A stretch of DNA of 64,000 nt from a virus, in the IMG/VR virus record IMGVR_UViG_3300050821_003860, positions 1 to 64,000 of that record. The stretch is one strand, 5' to 3'. The position numbers were made by a program, and so were the translations under genes. The notes under the pieces were generated by a model. It did not search any database, had not been told where the DNA came from, and worked only from the letters and a program-made list of their open reading frames with translations. Shown here in pieces: positions 7,742 through 16,400 of the stretch; position 1 is the first letter of the stretch, and each line of letters opens with the position of its first letter.

Positions 7742-7966
7742 GTGCTGCGGCGACTTCTTACCATCCTGTTCGCTTGCCACCATTTCGAACGGCGCGGATG
7801 GTTCCGCGTGCTCGGCTTCGGCCTGCACTGGAAGGACGTTCGGAGGCACGCCCCGCTGTTCAGTGAACGCAACGGGCTGACATGGCATCTGAGGATTGGC
7901 TGGCTCAGTCTCGGGCTGCTGTGGCCCGATGGGACGTGGCGATACTTTACCCTGAGGCGACCATGA
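7742..7966 (+). CDS. small hypothetical protein
   Basis: The 74-aa product starts at GTG directly after the previous stop and overlaps the next gene by 4 nt. It contains a Cys-His pair (ACHHFERRGW) and repeated Trp/Leu segments that may touch membrane. Not recognised. Confidence 0.55.
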   Translation: MLRRLLTILFACHHFERRGWFRVLGFGLHWKDVRRHAPLFSERNGLTWHLRIGWLSLGLLWPDGTWRYFTLRRP

Positions 7967-8352
7967 TCCGACGCAACTTCATCACCGGCTCTCTAGCGAG
8001 CCTCGCGGCGTTCTTCGGGCTGGGTAAGGCGGTAACGGCCGAGTCCGGAATCAGTAGCAATGTGCGGGAGTGGAAGCGGTACACGCCGGGCAGTGTTGCC
8101 GACTTTCAGGACTGGCCGAAACTGGGGACCGTCATCGACGTTCCGCTCGGCGTGACCTACGAACCGCCGCCGTGGGGCGACTTCAAGTATTTCTGCGACC
8201 TGTCGTACAAGGTCGATGGCGAGGAGGTCAAGAAAGTCGGCGGGTTCCAAACGCTGGAAGAGATGATCGCGTTTATGAAGGCGACGGGACCGACAGGCGA
8301 TCGTTTCGTGGAATCCATGCTCAAAGGTCAGGAGAAGCTACATGGCCAGTGA
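7963..8352 (+). CDS. exported protein with twin-arginine-like signal
   Basis: The 129-aa product starts with MIRRNFITGSLASLAAFF and ends a putative signal at TAESG. The RRNFI motif and moderate hydrophobicity resemble a Tat signal. The mature part (about 100 aa) is unrecognised. Export is inferred from the N-terminus only. The end overlaps the next gene by 11 nt. Confidence 0.6.
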   Translation: MIRRNFITGSLASLAAFFGLGKAVTAESGISSNVREWKRYTPGSVADFQDWPKLGTVIDVPLGVTYEPPPWGDFKYFCDLSYKVDGEEVKKVGGFQTLEEMIAFMKATGPTGDRFVESMLKGQEKLHGQ

Positions 8353-8551
8353 AGGCGAGACGGTCAAGATCGAGGGTGCCGGCAGCTACATCGTCGCGGT
8401 GAAGAACTGCGCCCGCTGTCACCAGGACCACGACGCGGTACAATTCCTGCGCCTCCGTCATCCATTAGAGGTATCCGGCATGACGCATTGGGCAAAGTGC
8501 CCGGTGACAGGCGAGCCGATCATGGGTAAGCAAATAGACCCGGAGGTATGA
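8342..8551 (+). CDS. small Cys/His protein
   Basis: This 69-aa protein has CARCHQDH and a later AKCPVTG. CARCH fits the c-haem motif CxxCH, but no signal peptide is present, so zinc binding is likelier. Function unknown. Confidence 0.6.
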   Translation: MASEGETVKIEGAGSYIVAVKNCARCHQDHDAVQFLRLRHPLEVSGMTHWAKCPVTGEPIMGKQIDPEV

Positions 8552-8552
8552 C

Positions 8553-9578
8553 ATGGCCGCTCCTGTTCTCGGTCTGGACCAGTTCGGCGTGAATCTCTGC
8601 AAGGCCCTCGGGTTGAATCCGGACGTGACGCGCCACATTTGCATGGACTGTCCGTGCGATGGGATAGTCACTGTTTACGTGGAGCAACACATCACGGAGG
8701 AAATGAGCCAGGAGGTCGTAGCCGCTGTCAAGGCAGCGAATCAAGAGAACTGGCGGAAGTACCTGCCGAAAGAAGGGCCTGACTCGGCAGCCAAGCTAAC
8801 CCGCATCCTGGATGGCCGGATCGCCGAATTCTCCGACCACACCTACGCGGACATCCCGGCCGGCTTCGTGGCACAGCGGCGGGTGGGCGTGCTTTCCGAG
8901 TATCATCCTCCCCGGTGGCGTATCTGTCGAGAGGAGCACGTCTATAAGGAAGGGTACGGAATTCTGATCCCGCAAGGAACCTGTCGAGATTACTTCGACA
9001 TCGCCATGCGGTACATCACGCTAGCGAAGGACCTGCCGGAAGAGAAGATGGTGCAGGTCGGCGAGCGATTGTACTCGAAAAGGGTACTAGCTGAAGCTGC
9101 CGGACTGCCACCGGTTGAGATTGAACACCCTCGTTGGTGTGAGGACATCGAAGAGTGGACGCTCACTCCGGACAAATGGCTGAAGGGCGAGTTGCATTTC
9201 GAGGAGAAACCACCTCTCGGTGCCTTGTTGGGCATTAAATCGGTGGGAGCGATGTTATCGCCGGACGTAGTGACGGCCACGATAAAGGAAGCTGATGGTC
9301 GGGCTATCTGTTGGGCGAGTGGCACTCTCGCAATGCCGGGTGGGTGTTACCCGATTGCCGAACCGATTGAGTTGACCAATCCCCCGCAGAGAGTTTCTCT
9401 CAAAGGCCGTGCCGGCAGGGTGATTGTTCTAGCCAAGCACGAAGGCCAGTGGTGGACTGCTTATCTGGAGAAGAGGGCACTAGAAGAGGCGGAAGCGACC
9501 TTGGGTGTACCGCCCGAAACACCTGCGCCAAGCGAGGGCGACGCGGCAATGGAGTTCTTCCGGAAGACGAACCACTGA
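8553..9578 (+). CDS. hypothetical protein, possibly composite
   Basis: The 341-aa product has an N-terminal module (GVNLCKALGLNPD...CMDCPCDGIVTVYVE...) like stand-alone small phage proteins. An unrelated-looking region of about 260 aa follows. The C-terminus holds a degenerate palindrome in frame at 9504-9523 (GVPPETPAP). No catalytic motif seen. It overlaps the next gene as TGATG. Confidence 0.65.
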   Translation: MAAPVLGLDQFGVNLCKALGLNPDVTRHICMDCPCDGIVTVYVEQHITEEMSQEVVAAVKAANQENWRKYLPKEGPDSAAKLTRILDGRIAEFSDHTYADIPAGFVAQRRVGVLSEYHPPRWRICREEHVYKEGYGILIPQGTCRDYFDIAMRYITLAKDLPEEKMVQVGERLYSKRVLAEAAGLPPVEIEHPRWCEDIEEWTLTPDKWLKGELHFEEKPPLGALLGIKSVGAMLSPDVVTATIKEADGRAICWASGTLAMPGGCYPIAEPIELTNPPQRVSLKGRAGRVIVLAKHEGQWWTAYLEKRALEEAEATLGVPPETPAPSEGDAAMEFFRKTNH

Positions 9579-9802
9579 TGCCCGACTACGACGAAAAGGC
9601 CGTGATTGCCACCAGTCAGTTCGTCACGCCGGCCGATCACGCCCAGCGGGTGATAGACTACTATCTAGCCGAGCGTCCCTGCCATGCGATGCACCCTCAC
9701 CTGGCGGTGAGCAAGGCGACAATCGTGGGCGCGGCACCGGTCGACAACTACGGGCCGGGCTTCGTGCGGATCGAACTGACCTACGAACCGAAGGAGAAGT
9801 GA
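9578..9802 (+). CDS. hypothetical protein
   Basis: A 74-aa protein, coupled to its upstream neighbour by TGATG and overlapping the next start by one base. Mixed alpha-beta composition (VDNYGPGFVRIELTYEP). Not recognised. Confidence 0.6.
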   Translation: MPDYDEKAVIATSQFVTPADHAQRVIDYYLAERPCHAMHPHLAVSKATIVGAAPVDNYGPGFVRIELTYEPKEK

Positions 9803-10131
9803 TGGCAGCGAGAGACGTGGCACCGATCGGCGTACAGGGCAACGCTTGGCCCGGCGGCAACGCGATTACAGGCGGGGTTGTTTCGGCGATTGTGGACACC
9901 TTTAGCTGCCCCTTCGTGACCGGCTTCGGTCATGCGGACGGGGCCACGACGATTACCCTGCTGGGAAGCATGGACGGGGTCAACTTCTACGCCGTCGCTA
10001 CGCAGGTCTTGGCGGGAGCGGCGGACTTCGCAATCAATGTAACGTGTGCGGCACGGTATTTTGTCCTGAAGTCTTCGGCGAGCCTGACGGGCGGGACAAT
10101 TGGAACTATCGCGGCATGCGGGAGCGGGTGA
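9802..10131 (+). CDS. probable virion-surface or structural protein
   Basis: The 109-aa product is rich in Gly, Ala, Thr and Val with beta-type pattern (TTITLLGSMDGVNFYAVATQ...ARYFVLKSSASLTGG). This matches small discoidin-like or decoration modules of phages. Position just before the portal supports a virion role; inference only. Confidence 0.55.
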   Translation: MAARDVAPIGVQGNAWPGGNAITGGVVSAIVDTFSCPFVTGFGHADGATTITLLGSMDGVNFYAVATQVLAGAADFAINVTCAARYFVLKSSASLTGGTIGTIAACGSG

Positions 10132-10132
10132 G

Positions 10133-10408
10133 ATGCGGACCGAGTACCGATTGCCGATGGAGGATATCGTCATAGGTCCGGATGGGCTGCCCGGCGGCGA
10201 ATTCGGGCCGCGCTCTTCGGTGACGCATCCAGGTGTTGTGTGTTCCCATTTGACGGAGTGCAGGCACGCTGCTTTTATGCGAGAGGTTTGCAAGGGCAAC
10301 GAAAAAGAATTTCTTCACAGCGAGGCTATTCGCTGGCAAGTCCACATCCGGGCTATTGTCAGATTGTACCCTCATCCGGCCGAGTTGATAGCCAAGGGTG
10401 TAGGCTAG
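10133..10408 (+). CDS. hypothetical protein
   Basis: A 91-aa protein starting one base after the upstream stop. It has three Cys and mixed composition. No family recognised. The 51-nt gap to the portal carries no obvious promoter or ribosome site. Confidence 0.55.
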   Translation: MRTEYRLPMEDIVIGPDGLPGGEFGPRSSVTHPGVVCSHLTECRHAAFMREVCKGNEKEFLHSEAIRWQVHIRAIVRLYPHPAELIAKGVG

Positions 10409-10459
10409 CGTAAAGCTTAATCACTTCCCCCTCTGTTCATCGTCGGTTATTCTGCCGAC

Positions 10460-13297
10460 ATGGACACCAACGGTCACAGCATACCAATTGCCCATCCCGT
10501 CTCCGATACCCTGCGCGACCTACAGGAGCAGGTGGACCGGGAACGCCTGAACGCCGAACTCGCCTCGATCAAGCAAACCCGTCAAGTGATGGAGCAGGCG
10601 GGCGGGGAATTCGGCAACTGGATCAACCCGGCCACGCCGTTTTTTGACTCCCCCGATTTCTTCTTCCCCTACGTCGGCGAGAACCTCCCGTTCAATATGG
10701 ACAACCGCCTCAAGGGCGAGTTGCTCCCTGTCTACATCACGGAATATGGTCTGAAACTGCTGCGGGACTACTCCCGGTGGCTCGCGGCGTTCAACCCCTA
10801 CGCAATCTCGGCGCTCGAGAATCGGGTGTCCTACGTCATCGGCAAGGGGTTTGGTTACACGGCCGTTCCTTCCTCGCGGAAGCCCGTCTTCACGAGCGGA
10901 GACCGGGAACTCTGTCGCATGGCTCAGGCGGTGTGGGATGAGTTCACGGATCGTGTGGACTGGGGCCAGTGGGAGCAGCTCATCGCGCACAAGGTCGACG
11001 TCGATGGGGAGGCGTTTATCCGGTTCTTTCACACCGGGGGAGGGCGGGTGACGATTCGCCCCGTCGAGCCGGAGCACGTCCGCTCACCGGGGGACCAATC
11101 GGCGCACCTGAGTTACGGGATCGAGACGCCCGAATACGACATCATGGACGTCATGGCCTACTGGGTGATCTTGAACCCGGCCCTGTCGGTGTCCCCAACG
11201 CGGATCCCGGCAGAAGAGATGATGCACTTCAAGCAGGATGTCGGGCCGTCTGCTAAGCGAGGTTATCCGCTGCTCATTCCGATCCGGCAGAACCTCGCAA
11301 GAGCGGTATCCCTGCTCCAGTACATGACCGCCCTCGCGCGGGCGCAGTCCTCGATCGCCATGACGCGGAAATGGAAGCAGTACAGCGCTCAGTCAATCAA
11401 CGCCTGGCAGCAGAACAACGCGGACGTGCAGAGCGCAAACTGGTTTTCCGGACAACAAAGGTACGGCAAGCAGTACCTTCCGGGGACGGTGCTAGACATC
11501 CCGGAGAACGTGGAGTACGAGTTCCCCGCCACGAAGATCGGCGCGGCCGCACTGACGGAGGTATTGCAGGCGGAACTACGCGCGATCGGCGCTCGGTTGG
11601 TGATGCCGGAATACATGATTTCGGGGGACGCGAGCAACAATAACTACGCGAGTTCGCTTGTGTCCGAAGCCCCCTCGGTGAAGAATTTCGAGCGCATCCA
11701 GTCCACCTACTCCCGTTGGTTCGGAGACGGGCGGAAAGGCTCACCCCGTCATTGCGGGGTCTGGTGGCGCGTCATGCGTGCTGCCGTGGAATGGGGACTC
11801 CTACCGCGAGAGGTTCTCTCCCGAGTCAAGGCACACGTCGAGCCGCCGATGGTAGCAGCTCGTGACCAACAGAAGGATACGGAACGCTTCAAGTCCCTGA
11901 ACGAATCAGGAGTCATGTCCAAGGAGACGTGGAGCAAGAAAGAGGGCCTTGAGCGCGACCGGGAAAAGACACAGATTGAGAAGGAACAGGCCGAGCAACC
12001 GCAGGGTGTACCGGGTCAGCCGGGCCAAGTACCCGGACAAGTGCCAGGGCAGCCCTCTCAACCACCGAAGCCCGGGGAGCAGCCTCCCGAGCAGTCTGAG
12101 GGTAGCCCCGAACGTCCGGATGGTGGCAACAGCGGGAGTGGCGGGATCGACGAAAAGCACCTGCCCGCGATGGCTAAAGACGCGCAAGAGTGGATCGAGG
12201 AAGTATTCCGTCTCACCGGGAAAAAAGCACGTTTGGACCCTCAGCAGGTGATGGATGCCTTGCGAGGGCAGATGCCGGGTGAGCAACGTGGGATGGTGGA
12301 AGCTACGGACTCGACAGGACACGAGCACGACGATGCGGGGTTATTCACTGGCCCTGGACAACCAAGCAAGGCCGACAAGGTTTATGCACACACACAACGA
12401 CAGAAAATTTACAAGCAGTATGGGCATGTCGGTTATCAGGAGATTTCGTTAAGCGAACTAGCCGACGATGATTTGCCGGATGCAAAGGCGGCAGAAACTG
12501 CCGTGAAAATAGCACGACAAAACGAATCTGCCAATCAAGACGTTGCCGTTACCACAAATAAACACGGCACGTTTACGGTTTGGGTTGGTACAGAGAGTCC
12601 GACGCATGCCCTGGACATCACCTACAAAGATGGCGATGTAATTTTTGAATCTTCGGATGGTAGGAAGCGAATTCAGGCCGAAGATGTAGCCGAGCAAAAA
12701 CGGTGGATAACCCGCATGCTCGGGTATCGCAAGCGGAAAGAAGAAGCCTGCGAGCCCAACAAGATCGGCCACGGCTACCACGATTCCGAGTCCGGCTTTC
12801 CCTGTTCTCCTAACGGTAAATCGACAGGTCAGCGCCAGAACGGCGCAGGTGTGACCCCCCCTCACACCCAAGGTAATAAATCACCCGAGTTGTCCTCTAT
12901 CGCACAGAAAACGGCTAAAATCCTGAGCCATGCGAAGGGAGCAGTAAAGCGTCAGGCGATCCGGATGGTGGGCAAGGCGCGGGCTTTCGCGGAGAAGAAG
13001 TTTGCGGCCCTGGAGGCGAAGTACGGCCGGGCCGGGGCAATCGCGGTAATGTCGGCGGTGATCGCCATGACGCCGGTCCCGGTGCCGGGGAGCAGTCTGG
13101 CGCCGATACTGTTGGCAGAGGGGGTGCGGTATGTCGCTCAGAAGATGGCGGGGCCACAAGTAGCGATGGAATCCGTCTCCCATCCCCGCCGCTGCGCCCT
13201 CTGCGGCGGTCCAGCAATCCCAATGGCAGCCGGCGGCTATCGGTGTGGGAATCCCCCGTGTGAGTGGGTGACATGCACGACAACAGCTACCTCTTGA
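10460..13297 (+). CDS. portal protein with long C-terminal extension
   Basis: The 945-aa product has a portal core in its first 500 residues (YAISALENRVSYVIGKG, DVDGEAFIRFF, MPEYMISGDASNNNYAS, the last a hallmark region). It forms the ring through which DNA enters the head. A Pro/Gln/Gly linker (about 515-560) leads to an extension of about 385 aa. This includes GHEHDDAGLFTGPG, an AT-richer segment, an in-frame palindrome encoding GVTPPHT, a hydrophobic Ala/Val helix and a terminal zinc ribbon (CALCGG...CGNPPC). Usual portals are 450-600 aa. Such extensions may be minor head proteins or protease-cleaved modules. Confidence 0.85.
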   Translation: MDTNGHSIPIAHPVSDTLRDLQEQVDRERLNAELASIKQTRQVMEQAGGEFGNWINPATPFFDSPDFFFPYVGENLPFNMDNRLKGELLPVYITEYGLKLLRDYSRWLAAFNPYAISALENRVSYVIGKGFGYTAVPSSRKPVFTSGDRELCRMAQAVWDEFTDRVDWGQWEQLIAHKVDVDGEAFIRFFHTGGGRVTIRPVEPEHVRSPGDQSAHLSYGIETPEYDIMDVMAYWVILNPALSVSPTRIPAEEMMHFKQDVGPSAKRGYPLLIPIRQNLARAVSLLQYMTALARAQSSIAMTRKWKQYSAQSINAWQQNNADVQSANWFSGQQRYGKQYLPGTVLDIPENVEYEFPATKIGAAALTEVLQAELRAIGARLVMPEYMISGDASNNNYASSLVSEAPSVKNFERIQSTYSRWFGDGRKGSPRHCGVWWRVMRAAVEWGLLPREVLSRVKAHVEPPMVAARDQQKDTERFKSLNESGVMSKETWSKKEGLERDREKTQIEKEQAEQPQGVPGQPGQVPGQVPGQPSQPPKPGEQPPEQSEGSPERPDGGNSGSGGIDEKHLPAMAKDAQEWIEEVFRLTGKKARLDPQQVMDALRGQMPGEQRGMVEATDSTGHEHDDAGLFTGPGQPSKADKVYAHTQRQKIYKQYGHVGYQEISLSELADDDLPDAKAAETAVKIARQNESANQDVAVTTNKHGTFTVWVGTESPTHALDITYKDGDVIFESSDGRKRIQAEDVAEQKRWITRMLGYRKRKEEACEPNKIGHGYHDSESGFPCSPNGKSTGQRQNGAGVTPPHTQGNKSPELSSIAQKTAKILSHAKGAVKRQAIRMVGKARAFAEKKFAALEAKYGRAGAIAVMSAVIAMTPVPVPGSSLAPILLAEGVRYVAQKMAGPQVAMESVSHPRRCALCGGPAIPMAAGGYRCGNPPCEWVTCTTTATS
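12848..12868. repeat. GGTGTGA palindrome inside portal gene
   Basis: GGTGTGA and TCACACC flank a C-run. The usual GCGCA precedes it. It is read through in frame by the portal. Confidence 0.8.
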
Positions 13298-13770
13298 TGA
13301 CCGAACTCCGCACCGTCATCCCGCCCGGCTCCCGCGTAGCCGATTGGGGCGCCAAGGACGCCTTCGGCGATGGCGTGGTCTACCGTCGCCTGTTCGCGGA
13401 CTGCGTTTATCAGGGAGTGGATATCGAGCCGGGTCCGAACGTGGATATCGTGGTTCCGGCAGACGGTCCGTCATCCATCCCGGCCGAGTCCTTCGACGCG
13501 GTGATCAGCGGGCAGTGTCTAGAGCACGCGGAACGGCCGTGGCTCGTGGTGAAGGAGATGGCTCGCGTCCTGAAGCCGGGCGGGGTATGTATCCTCATCG
13601 CGCCGTGGCAGTGGTGTATCCACCGCTTCCCGGTCGACTGCTGGCGTATCTTGCCGGACGGTATGCGGATCTTGTGTCAGGACGCCGGGCTGACGGTTGA
13701 GAAGTGCGACGTATCGGAGAATGATTGCTATGCCGTGGCGCGGAAGCCTACATCTTCAGCAGCCTCTTGA
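13273..13770 (+). CDS. class I SAM-dependent methyltransferase
   Basis: The 165-aa protein has a SAM-binding segment (SRVADWGAKD) and the acidic loop VDIEPG. The post-motif region SGQCLEHAERPWLVVKEMARVLKPGG (broken: SGQCLEHAERPW / VVKEMARVLKPGG) is typical of Methyltransf_11. Substrate unknown; sugar or protein modification is possible given the nearby glycosyltransferases. It overlaps the portal end by 25 nt. A GTG at 13264 is an alternative start. Confidence 0.75.
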   Translation: MHDNSYLLMTELRTVIPPGSRVADWGAKDAFGDGVVYRRLFADCVYQGVDIEPGPNVDIVVPADGPSSIPAESFDAVISGQCLEHAERPWLVVKEMARVLKPGGVCILIAPWQWCIHRFPVDCWRILPDGMRILCQDAGLTVEKCDVSENDCYAVARKPTSSAAS

Positions 13771-14221
13771 GCGAATCGGCTGCGTCCATCAGTGCCGTGA
13801 ACACTTTGGGGTCTCCACCCCGATCGGGGTGATTCTCAAACGCCACTTGCCGCGCCCATGAACGAACGATGGAAGCGTAGTCGACGGCCGGAGGAGATGG
13901 GGGAACTTGACGGGGTGGCTCTTTCGTGGCCGTGTGCGTGCTAAAACCGTTGCCGAAGAGGTTGGCAAAGACTGTGGGGTCTATATAGTCCCAACCGACT
14001 TCATTCACTTTCGCATAGTTCCACTGCCGGGCCTTGGACTGTTCTCTACGCCTCTCCTCTTCCGCCTTGCGGATGGTATCGCCGCTGACGACATCCAGGA
14101 TCATCTGCCGTTCTTTGCCAGTGAAACGAAACCAGTCCGGGCCGCCGACGAGTTGTCGGAGGTACTGTGGCGGAACTCCCTTGATATCTTCCCCTTCGTG
14201 GGGACCAAATGGCATCTTCAT
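13748..14221 (-). CDS. DUF3820-like / J-domain protein
   Basis: The 157-aa protein starts at ATG after GAGGAGCAACCC. The N-terminus (MPFGPHEGEDIKGVPPQYL) matches the DUF3820 pattern (MPFGKxxG...P.YL). The C-terminus has a J-domain-like helix pair around HPDRGGDPKVF, including the HPD tripeptide that stimulates Hsp70. It could recruit host DnaK. It overlaps the convergent methyltransferase by 23 nt. Confidence 0.65.
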   Translation of the reverse strand: MKMPFGPHEGEDIKGVPPQYLRQLVGGPDWFRFTGKERQMILDVVSGDTIRKAEEERRREQSKARQWNYAKVNEVGWDYIDPTVFANLFGNGFSTHTATKEPPRQVPPSPPAVDYASIVRSWARQVAFENHPDRGGDPKVFTALMDAADSLKRLLKM

Positions 14222-14231
14222 GGGTTGCTCC

Positions 14232-14438
14232 TCAGACAAACTCCTGCACGGACACATTGAGCGCCTTCGCCAGCGATACCGCACTCCTCCACGTTGGGGC
14301 ATGTAGGCCCCTCTCCAGTCCCCGCAAACCAGAGCTATTCAGATTGGCCCGCTTGGCGAGCGCGTAAGTGGAGAGTCCGGACTTCTTCTTCAGACGGCGA
14401 AGGCTGGCGGAAAAGCGGGTGACAACAGAGTCCGGCAT
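14232..14438 (-). CDS. XRE-family transcriptional regulator
   Basis: The 68-aa product is almost entirely one Cro/CI-type helix-turn-helix: SLRRLKKKSGLSTYALAKRA, NLNSSGLRGLERG and a final ALNVSVQEFV. It lies on the minus strand among late genes with two other minus genes and may repress them or a lysogeny promoter. Confidence 0.85.
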   Translation of the reverse strand: MPDSVVTRFSASLRRLKKKSGLSTYALAKRANLNSSGLRGLERGLHAPTWRSAVSLAKALNVSVQEFV

Positions 14439-14472
14439 TACTCAACCCTTTGGGATAGCACTTATCCGCCCG

Positions 14473-14488
14473 AGTGCAAAATTGCACT
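14473..14488. repeat. AGTGCAAAATTGCACT palindrome
   Basis: A single perfect copy stands between two minus-strand genes, upstream of the XRE regulator and downstream of the gene at 14495-14713. Confidence 0.8.
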
Positions 14489-14494
14489 TCAACC

Positions 14495-14713
14495 CTAGCA
14501 GGTGGCAAATCCGATTGGGAGCCGTTTCGATTGAGCGATTCCCTTCACTTCACGAACGGGAAGCCAGACTTCCGTGTAAGTGTTGTCTGATTTCCAGTAG
14601 CCGACGTTGTATTCGACGTGGCCATTTCCCTTGATGTTGACCGAGACGATAGTCGCTGACAGCTTGTCGTCGCCAACCTCAACCTTGGTTCCCGGAGCGA
14701 ACACTTCCAGCAT
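14495..14713 (-). CDS. small beta-rich protein
   Basis: The 72-aa product starts at ATG after AAGGAGT. Pattern (FAPGTKVEVGDDKLSATIV...VEYNVGYWKS...WLPVREV) suggests an SH3-like small barrel. Not recognised. First gene of the minus island. Confidence 0.6.
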   Translation of the reverse strand: MLEVFAPGTKVEVGDDKLSATIVSVNIKGNGHVEYNVGYWKSDNTYTEVWLPVREVKGIAQSKRLPIGFATC

Positions 14714-14744
14714 TTTTACTCCTTTCGGCCACTGATCAACCTCC

Positions 14745-14765
14745 GGTGTACCGGGGGTGTACACC
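14745..14765. repeat. GGTGTACC palindrome
   Basis: GGTGTAC and GTACACC around CGGGGGT lie in the divergent gap between the minus island and the protease gene. Confidence 0.8.
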
Positions 14766-14856
14766 CAGTGGCTTCGGCCCTCAATTTGTAACGCATTACT
14801 CTAGCGTAACCGATTCTACGTTGACGAAAGGGGAGGAAGCAATTGCAATCTACCGT

Positions 14857-16365
14857 ATGGTTCAGTCCCGGCATGGAAAGAATGGACGCAGCGCAAACCG
14901 GTTGACGCGCCGGTTTCTCAAGGAAGAATTCGCCCCCGAACCGAATGAGGGGCTTGAGGTAGACGAGAAAAACTGCCTCATCCGCAACATCTGTATCCTC
15001 GGGCCGAACTCCCGCAACCGCAACCGCTACACGCGTCAGGCGATGGAGCAAGCCGTCGCGGACGGGATTTACGACAACGCGAAATCTTTCATCAACCACC
15101 CGGAAGACCCACGCGGGCGCAGGAAATTCGAGGCGCGACTCGGCAAGACGGTCAACCCCCGCTTTGAGAACGGCCGGGTCTACGCGGATTACCTTTACAA
15201 CCCGAAGCACGATCAAGCCGATTCGCTAGTGTGGGCTGCCAAGAATGACCCGGACTTCGGGGGGTTCTCTCCCAATCACGAAACGGTTGGACACGAGGAA
15301 GCAGACGGGACATGGGTGGTCCACAAGATCACTCAGGCCCGCAGCGTCGACCTCGTGGCCGAGCCCGCCACTAACCGCAACTTGCAAGAGGGCGCAATGG
15401 ACCCGGAACTCGATGACATCGAAGACGGTGGCGGGAATTACGAAGAGCATCTCGGCAAATTGGTTACCGCCGTGATGCGCGATACCTCCCTCGACGTAGC
15501 GGCCAAGCGAAAGAAGATTCTCGGCGCCCTGAAACTCCTCGACGATGAGCCGGAAGAGGAGGTTGAAGACGGCGGCGATATGGTCGGGGACGAAGAGGAA
15601 GGCCGCGACGATCACGAGGACATGCCCGAATCCCCGGAAAATGAACCGGAGTGGATGGGCAAGGACGAAGAGGAAGACGAGGAGCAGGGCCTCGACGTCG
15701 AGCCAATGGCCGAATGCCCCGACTGCGGGGGGGAGATGGTCAACGGCGAATGCCCGGCCTGTTCCGGAGAACGGAGCAAGGTGGCGAAAGAGTCGACGGG
15801 TTCCAAGCAGGGGAAGAAACGCATGAAAGAATCCATCGACTACGCCCGCCAGCTTGCCAAGAGCAAAGACCCTCGCGTCCGTCACATCGCGGAATCGCTC
15901 CTGCACAACCTGGACCCTCAACCGCCCCGGCGACCAGCAGGTCGCGGTAAGCAACGGCATGTACAAGAGAGTGTCCGCCGTCATCGTCAGGTCCAGGAAG
16001 ACCTCTCCCATCACCCAGACCCGCGCGTCCGCCGGCTGGCCCGCGAGCATCAAGACCTCGCGGAACGGCATGACGTGATGGAGTCGCGCCTCGACGAAAT
16101 GGAGGTGGCGCAACAGCTTACCTCCAAACGCACCACGGCCCTACGGCTGTGCGAAAAGGCCCATCTACCCCGCGAGGCGGTGACAAAGACCTTCCTTGGA
16201 CAGCTGCTCGACGCGCCGTCCCGTCAGGTCATGGAGGACTTGGTAGAGGACCGCCGGCATGCGTTCGGGATTCAGATTCCCGTTTACGCACAAGCGGGGG
16301 GTCCAAACGGCATGACGGACAAGCAAGCCAAGAACATCATCCTGAATGGTCACGCGGAGAAGTAA
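14857..16365 (+). CDS. prohead protease with scaffold-like C-terminus
   Basis: The 502-aa protein begins with a protease-like domain. It holds SFINHPEDPRGR, GKTVNPRFENGRVYADY, FGGFSPNHE and ARSVDLVAEPAT; the SVDLVxxPAT signature is characteristic of phage prohead proteases. A long acidic region, a zinc ribbon (CPDCGG...CPAC) and coiled coil follow, as expected for a fused scaffold. It sits before the capsid gene. Start is uncertain: the strong GGGAGGA site is 19 nt upstream of this ATG, and ATT at 14842 or TTG at 14821 are possible. Confidence 0.8.
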   Translation: MVQSRHGKNGRSANRLTRRFLKEEFAPEPNEGLEVDEKNCLIRNICILGPNSRNRNRYTRQAMEQAVADGIYDNAKSFINHPEDPRGRRKFEARLGKTVNPRFENGRVYADYLYNPKHDQADSLVWAAKNDPDFGGFSPNHETVGHEEADGTWVVHKITQARSVDLVAEPATNRNLQEGAMDPELDDIEDGGGNYEEHLGKLVTAVMRDTSLDVAAKRKKILGALKLLDDEPEEEVEDGGDMVGDEEEGRDDHEDMPESPENEPEWMGKDEEEDEEQGLDVEPMAECPDCGGEMVNGECPACSGERSKVAKESTGSKQGKKRMKESIDYARQLAKSKDPRVRHIAESLLHNLDPQPPRRPAGRGKQRHVQESVRRHRQVQEDLSHHPDPRVRRLAREHQDLAERHDVMESRLDEMEVAQQLTSKRTTALRLCEKAHLPREAVTKTFLGQLLDAPSRQVMEDLVEDRRHAFGIQIPVYAQAGGPNGMTDKQAKNIILNGHAEK

Positions 16366-16400
16366 GGTTGTTCCGGTCAACGATTTAACGAGGGCTTTCG

